Source: Gemmatimonadota bacterium
Lineage (GTDB): Bacteria > Gemmatimonadota > Gemmatimonadetes > Palauibacterales > Palauibacteraceae
DNA length: 46,660 nt
Assembly: GCA_029861425.1 (NCBI GenBank)
Contig: JAOTZH010000003.1
Span: 1 to 46,660, forward strand
Reading direction: 5' to 3'
The notes beneath the pieces are model-generated. The model did no database searches and had not been told where the DNA came from. It saw nothing but the letters and a program-made list of their open reading frames with translations. Positions 41,304 through 46,660 of this stretch are shown piece by piece. Numbering within the stretch: the stretch's first letter is position 1; each line of letters begins with the position of its first letter. A program made the position numbers and the translations under genes.

Positions 41304-42008
41304 TTGATCAGGATGATTCGGAAGCGGCCGCGGCGCCGGAATCCACGGACGGGTTGGCTAATCGCCTTTCCGGTGGCGTTCGGCATGGCATGCGGGTCGG
41401 CCGAGCCTACGGGGCCGGGCGACCCGGGTACCCCGGCGACGGCGACCTACCGCGTGACCTTCGAGGCCGCATGGAGCGCCGGCACGCACCCCACGTCGTT
41501 TCCCCCGAACGCTCACTTCTCCGGCCTGATCGGCGGGACACACAGCGATGCCGCGGTGCTGTGGGCTCCTGGCGGGCTCGCATCCGCGGGCATCAAGAAC
41601 ATGGCCGAGACCGGCAGCAAGACCGCCTTGACCGACGAAGTGAGCGCGGCGATCCAGGCTGGAGCCGCTGGAAGCCTGCTGTCGGGCAGTGGCGTGAACC
41701 CGGCCCCGGGCACGGTCAGCCTGACGTTCGAGGCGCACGAGGACTTCCCGCTCGTCTCGTTGGTATCCATGATCGCGCCGAGTCCCGACTGGTTCGTCGG
41801 GGTCCACGGGCTGGATCTCATGCAGAGCGGTGAGTGGGTCGAGTCGGTCACCGTGGAACTACTTCCGTACGATGCCGGGACCGACAGCGGGACGATCTAT
41901 ACGTCGCCGAACTCCGTGACGACGCCTCCGGCCACGATCCAGCGGCTGACCGGCAGTCCGTTCGACATGAACGTCCCGCTCGGCACCTTCACCTTCGTCC
42001 GCCAGTGA
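41304..42008 (+). CDS. Spondin_N-domain lipoprotein
   Basis: A 234-residue protein; TTG 41304 has GGGGG a few bases upstream, while ATG 41313 lacks spacing from its AGG. A very basic N-terminus (RKRPRRRNPR) precedes a hydrophobic segment ending in a lipobox-like GMAC. The spondin_N domain is evident: YRVTFEAAWSAGTHPTSFP, HFSGLIGGTHSD, LWAPGGLASAGIKNMAETG and SPDWFVGVHGLDL, followed by YDAGTDSG. Spondin_N domains are known in eukaryotic extracellular-matrix proteins and in bacterial secreted proteins of unknown role. It is likely displayed at the cell surface for adhesion or binding. Confidence 0.85.
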   Translation: MIRMIRKRPRRRNPRTGWLIAFPVAFGMACGSAEPTGPGDPGTPATATYRVTFEAAWSAGTHPTSFPPNAHFSGLIGGTHSDAAVLWAPGGLASAGIKNMAETGSKTALTDEVSAAIQAGAAGSLLSGSGVNPAPGTVSLTFEAHEDFPLVSLVSMIAPSPDWFVGVHGLDLMQSGEWVESVTVELLPYDAGTDSGTIYTSPNSVTTPPATIQRLTGSPFDMNVPLGTFTFVRQ

Positions 42009-42030
42009 GTCGACCCCGGGCGAGCTGCGG

Positions 42031-43182
42031 CTACACGGCCAGCAGATCCCGGATTCGGACCCGGTCCCCCGGGAGACCTCCCCCCAGCTCGTGGAGCTGA
42101 AGCCCGCCTCCGCCCTTCGAAACATGTCTGAGCTTGCCGAAGAAGTGGGCCGGTCTCAGGCACTCGGGCGCATAGATCCCCGGGCCCTCGAACGGGCGTT
42201 CCCCCATGAGAAGCACACCCGCCGCGGCCGGGACGCCCGTCGCCTCGTCCATCGGCATCTCCGAGCCCGCGGCGAATCGGTATCCGTCGCCGTCGATCGT
42301 CACGTCGATCTGCATCCCCGAGCCGAAGCGTTGCCCCTCACCGACGATCTCCCGCTGGATCCGCTGGAACTTCGAGAAGATGTCCTCCGGCATGGCGTGG
42401 CCGTGCACGGCGTCCGCTTCGCGGGCGAACTCCCAGTACGGCCGTAACACCTCTTCCGGCGCGAGTCCCCCGTGATTCGTGACACGCGGGACCCCGAGAA
42501 ACCGGGGGATCGTCAGCGGTTCGGGATGTCCATGCAATATGACGAGTTGTCGGCCCACCGGGTCGGGGAAGTCGACCATCTTCGGGTCCAGCTCATCCCA
42601 TGGCGGCACGCCCTGCGAGCCCGGCACGGCAGTCGCGAGACAGTGGATCGCATGGATCAGGGCCGCACGGGTCATGTCACCGACGTCGACGATCCATGCC
42701 AGGCGTACCTCGGCCGCCGCGGGGTCCCCGAGCGCATCGAGTGCCGCGCGGATCAGGATGTTCGTCGTGCCAGGTGACGACCCCATGCCGAGGAGGGCAT
42801 GGATGCCCGCTGCTTCCACCCGGTCAGACAGGGCGAGGGCATCCTCGGTCGCGTCGACGTCGTCGCAGATGTCGAGGTAGTCGGCCCCGATCTCCATCGC
42901 CCGCTCCAGCGGCGCGGTCCCCAGGACGTAAAACGGTCCTGCCATGTTGACGAGGAGCCCGATGTCGCCGGCTCGAGCGTCCAGCAGAGAGCGGTCGGCC
43001 CCGAGCACGTCCGCCGTCACTGTTTCGATGCCGAGAGCCGCGTACTCGGACTCGACCTCGGGATCCCAACGGAGATCGATCGCGAGAAGACCTGCCAGGT
43101 CGCCGGCTCGCCCGAGCGCGCGAATCATCCCGCGTGCCTGACTCCCGGCGGCCCCGAGGACCGCGATCGACGATGCATCCAC
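42031..43182 (-). CDS. Saccharopine dehydrogenase-like family protein
   Basis: A 383-residue protein. GTG 43182 is preferred over GTG 43197 because AAGGAG then has six-base spacing. The N-terminal Rossmann fold opens with SSIAVLGAAGSQARGMIRAL and continues with D at the end of strand 2 (LAIDLRWD). LLVNMAGPFYVLGTAPLERAMEIGADYLDICDD is typical of saccharopine dehydrogenase/LysW-like reductases. LLGMGSSPGTTNIL and the central FPDPVGR segment follow. It probably oxidises or reduces an amino-acid-like substrate with NAD(P); true saccharopine activity is not implied. The protein is cytoplasmic. It diverges from the GNAT-YoaP gene across 116 bases and converges on the spondin gene. Confidence 0.82.
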   Translation of the reverse strand: MDASSIAVLGAAGSQARGMIRALGRAGDLAGLLAIDLRWDPEVESEYAALGIETVTADVLGADRSLLDARAGDIGLLVNMAGPFYVLGTAPLERAMEIGADYLDICDDVDATEDALALSDRVEAAGIHALLGMGSSPGTTNILIRAALDALGDPAAAEVRLAWIVDVGDMTRAALIHAIHCLATAVPGSQGVPPWDELDPKMVDFPDPVGRQLVILHGHPEPLTIPRFLGVPRVTNHGGLAPEEVLRPYWEFAREADAVHGHAMPEDIFSKFQRIQREIVGEGQRFGSGMQIDVTIDGDGYRFAAGSEMPMDEATGVPAAAGVLLMGERPFEGPGIYAPECLRPAHFFGKLRHVSKGGGGLQLHELGGGLPGDRVRIRDLLAV

Positions 43183-43298
43183 CTGGTGCTCCTTCACTCC
43201 ATGACGTCGGTGCGAGGGAATGCCGGCGTTGCCGCGGCCGACCCAGAGCTTCTAGGGTATGTGCCTGGAGCCCTCCCGACGACACAGGTCATGGACCG

Positions 43299-44054
43299 AT
43301 GCCGAAACCCGCGCTGCTCGCCATCACGCCCGACAACGTCGACGAGTTCGGGATCCACTGCGTCGCGGACAGGAAGCACCCCGGCCGGGCTCTCAAGATC
43401 GCGTGGTTCAAGCAGGAATACGCGAACGGGCTTCGCATCGCGTTGCTTGTCGATGAGAACGGCAAGTCGATCGGCTTCATCGAATACGCTCCCGGCGAGC
43501 ACGCGTGGCGGGCGGTCGAGGCTCCAACCTACCTGGTGATTCACTGTCTCTGGGTCAAAGCGGCCGGCTCCGGGTTGGGGTCCCGGTTGATCGCCTACGT
43601 GGTGGCGGAAGCGAAGAGCCAGGGGAGGGACGGGGTCGCGGTGGTCGCGAGCAGCGGGACCTGGTGCACGGATTCGCGCATCTACGAGAAGACCGGTTTC
43701 GAGATCGTCGAGACCTGGGGCGAGACGTTCATGCTGTGCGTCAAGCCTGTCGTTTCCGGCGCCGCGAGCCCGACGTTCGCGGACTGTCCGGCTCCGCCCT
43801 CGACCGGGAGGCTCGAATTCAGGTACTCGGGCCAGTGTCCCTACGTGGCCAGGTGCGTCGACGAGCTTCCAGCCGAAGCCTCGGCCAGGGGGGTCGATCT
43901 CGAGGTCACGGAGATCGCTACAGCCGCCGAGGCTCGCGCGTCCCCGACTCCCTACGGCGTGACGTCACTGGCGCTCGGAGAGAAGGTGCTGGTCGATCAC
44001 GCGATCAGCCGCACCCGCTTCCGGAACATCCTCCGGCAGGAGGGGCTGCCCTAG
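43299..44054 (+). CDS. GNAT acetyltransferase with C-terminal YoaP-like domain
   Basis: A 251-residue protein from ATG 43299. Residues about 8-150 form a GNAT domain (LLVDENGKSIGFIEYAPGEHAWRAVEAP, LWVKAAGSGLGSRLIAYVV, YEKTGFEIVE). Residues about 170-250 form a thioredoxin-like YoaP domain with C180-P-Y-V-A-R-C186 in GQCPYVARCVDEL. The CPYxxxC spacing (CX5C) differs from the CXXC of active thioredoxins, so a redox role is unproven. YoaP-type proteins are annotated as acetyltransferases of unknown substrate. It converges on the SRPBCC-like gene across a 40-base terminator region. Confidence 0.82.
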   Translation: MPKPALLAITPDNVDEFGIHCVADRKHPGRALKIAWFKQEYANGLRIALLVDENGKSIGFIEYAPGEHAWRAVEAPTYLVIHCLWVKAAGSGLGSRLIAYVVAEAKSQGRDGVAVVASSGTWCTDSRIYEKTGFEIVETWGETFMLCVKPVVSGAASPTFADCPAPPSTGRLEFRYSGQCPYVARCVDELPAEASARGVDLEVTEIATAAEARASPTPYGVTSLALGEKVLVDHAISRTRFRNILRQEGLP

Positions 44055-44060
44055 GAGCGT

Positions 44061-44088
44061 CGGGCGGTGGCGGACCGCCGAACGCCCG
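44061..44088 (+). terminator. Nested stem-loop between convergent genes
   Basis: CGGGCG (44061-44066) pairs with CGCCCG (44083-44088), enclosing GGCGG-A-CCGCC (44069-44079). It fills the 40-base gap between the convergent GNAT-YoaP and SRPBCC-like genes. It is GC-rich with no T-tract, and is probably bidirectional. Confidence 0.5.
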
Positions 44089-44094
44089 CGTGGT

Positions 44095-44595
44095 TCAGGC
44101 GTCGCTTCGCAGGGTCTCCCGCAGGTGCACTGCCACATCGGTCACGAATCGGTGCACCGACGCGTCCGCGATGCGGCGGCCGATGATCGCTTCGACCGCC
44201 GTGCCCAGCGGGCCGAGCGGGGTCTCGTAGGTCCCCTCGAAATCGAGCTGCGTCTCCTTCGCCGTCAGCGCGTAGACAGACAGGACGCCGGTCATTTCGG
44301 GGAACAGCCGCGGGTTCTTCGCCGCCTTCCAATCGAGTCTGATCCGGGTCCTCTCGCCGGACGCCCCTGAGCCCGGCTCGAGGTCGATCTCGCTCACGTT
44401 CAGGGAGATCTCGGTCCCGACCTCGAACCCGCCGATATTCACGTGGAGCAGGGAGGCCACCGCGTGAGCTCGCGAGGCGGCCGCACGCGTCCCCTGCTGG
44501 AGCACCCGTTCGGTGTCGTCACGCAGCGCCTCCCGCACGCGCTCGTAGGGGTGGTTGACGTAGTCGAAGGCACGGATATCGTGGCGGCTACTCAT
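44095..44595 (-). CDS. SRPBCC-like hypothetical protein
   Basis: A 166-residue protein from ATG 44595 with GAGAGG seven bases upstream. It is soluble, without signal peptide or membrane segment. The pattern of an N-terminal strand (HDIRAFDYVNHPYERV), two helices, three long strands (ISLNVSEIDLEPGSG, RTRIRLDWKA, LSVYALTAKETQLDFEGTYETPLGPLG) and a final helix (VHRFVTDVAVHLRETL) suggests the START/SRPBCC ligand-binding fold. No ligand can be named. It starts 15 bases after the TPR-like gene and is likely in one transcript with sdhA, sdhB and that gene. Confidence 0.55.
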   Translation of the reverse strand: MSSRHDIRAFDYVNHPYERVREALRDDTERVLQQGTRAAASRAHAVASLLHVNIGGFEVGTEISLNVSEIDLEPGSGASGERTRIRLDWKAAKNPRLFPEMTGVLSVYALTAKETQLDFEGTYETPLGPLGTAVEAIIGRRIADASVHRFVTDVAVHLRETLRSDA

Positions 44596-44610
44596 CAGGT
44601 TCCTCTCCGT

Positions 44611-45108
44611 TCATTCGATTCCGAGCTCCCGGCGGCCCGTCGTTTCGGGCCGACAATGCGGGTGACGCTCGACCATCCTGACGCACGTGTTCCAGCGCAG
44701 GATCGCGTCGTCGTCCCCCGGCGCCCGCTCTTCGATCGCGCGCCCGTAATGCTCGAGCGCCCGCTCGAACCAATGGTACGCAGCCACGCCCGATTTGCGT
44801 GCCCGGTGCTTGAGCAGCGCCTTGGCCTGACGCTCGCACGCGAGACCGGCGTAGTAGGCCCGTTGGTACGTGCCCTCGAGCCGCGGGAGCACCTCCTTGG
44901 CCCGATCGAGCGCGTGGCTGTCCCGCTCGAACTGCTCGGTCTGTGCCAGGAGAAGCTGAACGAGCGCACCCTGATTGTCCGCGTCGACCTCCAGGATGTC
45001 GACGCAGACGCTCTCCGCCACCTCGGGCTCGTTCAGGAGACGGTATTGCTTCGCTTGCTCGAGGGCCCTCGGGATGGCTTCGAGAGACAGGGCCTTCAGT
45101 TCACTCAT
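44611..45108 (-). CDS. TPR-like helical hypothetical protein
   Basis: A 165-residue protein. ATG 45108 is favoured over ATG 45114 because GAGG then has seven-base spacing. The sequence is nearly all helix, with TPR-like periodicity: LEQAKQYRLLNEPEVAESVCVDILEVDADNQGALVQLLLA, then AYYAGLACERQAKALL and WFERALEHYGRAIEE. It has no signal. Its gene starts 26 bases after the sdhB stop and on the same strand, so an assembly or chaperone-like role near succinate dehydrogenase is conceivable but unsupported. I recognise no exact family. Confidence 0.6.
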   Translation of the reverse strand: MSELKALSLEAIPRALEQAKQYRLLNEPEVAESVCVDILEVDADNQGALVQLLLAQTEQFERDSHALDRAKEVLPRLEGTYQRAYYAGLACERQAKALLKHRARKSGVAAYHWFERALEHYGRAIEERAPGDDDAILRWNTCVRMVERHPHCRPETTGRRELGIE

Positions 45109-45133
45109 CGTCATGCCTCATGTTCGGGTGCGG

Positions 45134-45916
45134 CTACTGCGGCACCATCTTCCCTCGCCGGTCGATCGGCTCGCGAAGCACGGCCCGGGTGTAGTCCCGG
45201 TTCATGCGGCCGATGAAATCGATGCTGATCCCCTTGGGACACTGCGCCTCGCACTCGGCGTAGTTCCGACAGGAACCGAACCCCTCTTCCTCCATCTGCG
45301 CGACCATGCGCTCGACCCGCTCCCACCGCTCAGGCTGGCCCTGAGGCAGCAAACCCAGGTGCGAGACCTTGGCGGACGTAAAGAGCATCGCAGACGCGTT
45401 CGGACAGGCCGCGACGCAGGCGCCACACCCGATGCACGAGGCGGCATCGAGTGCCTGCTCGGCGATGTCGGGCTCGATCGGGATGGAGTTCGGATCGGGT
45501 TTCGGGCCCGAGTGAACGCTGATGTAGCCGCCCGCCTGGATGATCCGGTCGAATGCGCCGCGATCCACGACGAGGTCGCGTACGAGCGGGAAGGCGGCGG
45601 CCCTGAACGGCTCGATCGTGATCACGTCACCGTCCTCGAAATGGCGCATGTAGAGCTGACAGGTCGCGGTCCTGCCGAGTGGGCCGTGCGGCTGCCCGTC
45701 GATCACGAGCGAGCACGTGCCGCAGACCCCTTCGCGGCAGTCGGAGTCGAACGCGACCGGCTCTTCGCCAGAGGCGATCAACTTCTCGTTGAGGGCGTCC
45801 AGCATCTCCAGGAAGGACGTCTCGTCGGTGATTTCCTCGACGGAGTACTCCACGAACCGCCCGGAGTCGTCCGGCCCTTCCTGCCGCCAGATCCTGAGAT
45901 TCAGACTCTTGGTCAC
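45134..45916 (-). CDS. sdhB: Succinate dehydrogenase/fumarate reductase iron-sulfur subunit
   Basis: A 260-residue protein; GTG 45916 overlaps the sdhA stop (GTGA, 45913-45916). The 2Fe-2S site is [18 protein letters not shown] with the fourth Cys in TATCQLYM. The 4Fe-4S site is [15 protein letters not shown]. The 3Fe-4S site includes [17 protein letters not shown]. This SdhB is the non-classical type found in Bacteroidota, Gemmatimonadota and related groups. It passes electrons from the SdhA flavin to the membrane anchor in the TCA cycle and respiratory chain. The anchor subunit gene is not in the window and is presumably upstream of sdhA. Confidence 0.95.
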   Translation of the reverse strand: MTKSLNLRIWRQEGPDDSGRFVEYSVEEITDETSFLEMLDALNEKLIASGEEPVAFDSDCREGVCGTCSLVIDGQPHGPLGRTATCQLYMRHFEDGDVITIEPFRAAAFPLVRDLVVDRGAFDRIIQAGGYISVHSGPKPDPNSIPIEPDIAEQALDAASCIGCGACVAACPNASAMLFTSAKVSHLGLLPQGQPERWERVERMVAQMEEEGFGSCRNYAECEAQCPKGISIDFIGRMNRDYTRAVLREPIDRRGKMVPQ

Positions 45917-46660
45917 CGGTCGTAACTGCGCATCGAAAGTGGAAGGGCTTCGAACGTCAGCTGCTCCCGGTGCATCTTGGGAGCGGCATCCGGCCCCCGG
46001 TACTCCCAGACCGACGCGTGGGCGAACCTTTCGTCGTCCCTCAGCGCCTCGCCGTCTTCGGTCTTGTACTCCTCGCGGAAGTGACCGCCGCAGGACTCCT
46101 CGCGCTGGAGTGCGTCCCGACACATCACCTCGGAGAACTCGAGGAAATCGGCCAGCCGGCCGGCGTGTTCGAGCGCCTGATTGAGCTGCTCGCCTTTGCC
46201 CGGGACCCTGAGATTCGTCCAGAACTCCTGCCGAAGCTCCGGAATCCGCTTCAGCGCCCTGTTCAAGCCCTCCGCGTCACGTGACATCCCGCACTCGTCC
46301 CACATGATGCCCCCCAGCTCGCGGTGGATGGACTCCGATGTTCGGGTCCCATCGATGGAGAGCAGGCGATCGACGCCGGCGCGCGTTTCGCCGAGAGCTT
46401 CCTCGAAGGTCGGGTGGGTCTCGTCGATGTCCCCGTACGGGTGGCGGCTCAGGTGGTCGGCGATCGTGATCGGAAGGATGAAGTATCCGTCCGCCAGACA
46501 CTGCATGAGCGCGCTGGCTCCGAGACGGTTCGCCCCATGATCGGAGAAATTGGCCTCTCCGATCGCATACAGCCCGGGAAGGGTCGTCATCAAATTATAA
46601 TCGACCCAGAGCCCGCCCATGCTGTAGTGGGGTGCCGGGTAGATCCGCATCGGGCTGTCC
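45913..46660 (-). CDS. sdhA: Succinate dehydrogenase/fumarate reductase flavoprotein subunit, 5' part beyond window
   Basis: The C-terminal 248 residues or so are present; the gene continues off the right edge. The visible part includes [16 protein letters not shown], where the histidine and following glycines form part of the substrate and FAD site, and [29 protein letters not shown], the FAD-binding C-terminal motif. A C-terminal helical domain ([15 protein letters not shown]..) and an [10 protein letters not shown] segment close the protein. It oxidises succinate to fumarate with covalently bound FAD. The stop overlaps the sdhB start. Confidence 0.95.
   Translation of the reverse strand, partial: DSPMRIYPAPHYSMGGLWVDYNLMTTLPGLYAIGEANFSDHGANRLGASALMQCLADGYFILPITIADHLSRHPYGDIDETHPTFEEALGETRAGVDRLLSIDGTRTSESIHRELGGIMWDECGMSRDAEGLNRALKRIPELRQEFWTNLRVPGKGEQLNQALEHAGRLADFLEFSEVMCRDALQREESCGGHFREEYKTEDGEALRDDERFAHASVWEYRGPDAAPKMHREQLTFEALPLSMRSYDR

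Noticed and set aside
1..46660. CRISPR arrays, insertion sequences, integrase or att sites
   Set aside because: No regularly spaced identical repeats, no transposase or integrase motifs and no terminal inverted repeats were seen by reading.

Overview
The window is a GC-rich bacterial chromosome segment, densely coded on both strands, with many GTG and TTG starts. The gene set suggests a heterotrophic, protein- and peptide-scavenging bacterium. It includes an S46 dipeptidyl-peptidase, a CocE/S15-type hydrolase, an M1-type peptidase, M19- and gamma-glutamyltransferase-type proteins, many predicted lipoproteins and Tat-leader proteins, a YpdA-type bacillithiol disulfide reductase and an SdhB iron-sulfur subunit. 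My best guess is Gemmatimonadota or a neighbouring phylum. That rests on family repertoire only; there is no rRNA or other phylogenetic marker in the window. I saw no tRNA, rRNA, CRISPR array, transposase or phage gene.

Layout. 1-593: 3' part of a DUF6065-family gene. 594-4681: a compact signalling module on the + strand. It holds a small putative membrane protein, two paralogous helical proteins of unknown function, two paralogous stand-alone LuxR-type helix-turn-helix proteins lying between them, and a membrane GGDEF/EAL protein with an intact cyclase motif but a degraded EAL site. 4742-8453 (- strand): an amidohydrolase lipoprotein, a small ORF broken by an in-frame TGA, a GNAT acetyltransferase, an NTF2-like secreted protein and an SDR. 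8573-14155 (+): a carbon-catabolism run of mmsA, an HD-domain protein whose ligand spacing resembles PhnZ, xylA and xylB. 14188-16987 (-): a GNAT/cNMP-domain fusion overlapping an M20 amidohydrolase. 17173-20809: a radical SAM protein facing a YaiI/DUF188 - DUF1080 - Gfo/Idh run.

20890-27288: exported amidohydrolase and CocE-type lipoprotein, S46 peptidase, and a small lipoprotein. 27342-31587: RCK potassium channel, flavoprotein monooxygenase with OsmC, and a second FAD oxidoreductase. 31610-33672 (-): beta-propeller lipoprotein and N-acetylmuramoyl-alanine amidase. 33874-40232: beta-lactamase-fold lipoprotein, M1-type peptidase, M19 dipeptidase-like and gamma-glutamyltransferase-like proteins; the last two lack residues normally needed for catalysis. 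40246-44054: YpdA, a spondin-domain lipoprotein, a saccharopine-dehydrogenase-like protein and a GNAT-YoaP fusion. 44095-46660 (-): SRPBCC-like protein, TPR-like helical protein, sdhB and the 3' part of sdhA.

The strongest candidates for something undescribed are the duplicated helical-protein/mini-LuxR/diguanylate-cyclase module at 0.8-4.7 kb, the PhnZ-like HD protein at 10.2 kb, and the pair of degenerate peptidase relatives at 37.3-40.2 kb. A recurring architectural feature is stop/start overlap through TTGA (7142-7145, 32866-32869, 35595-35598), plus ATGA, GTGA and an apparent CTGA junction.
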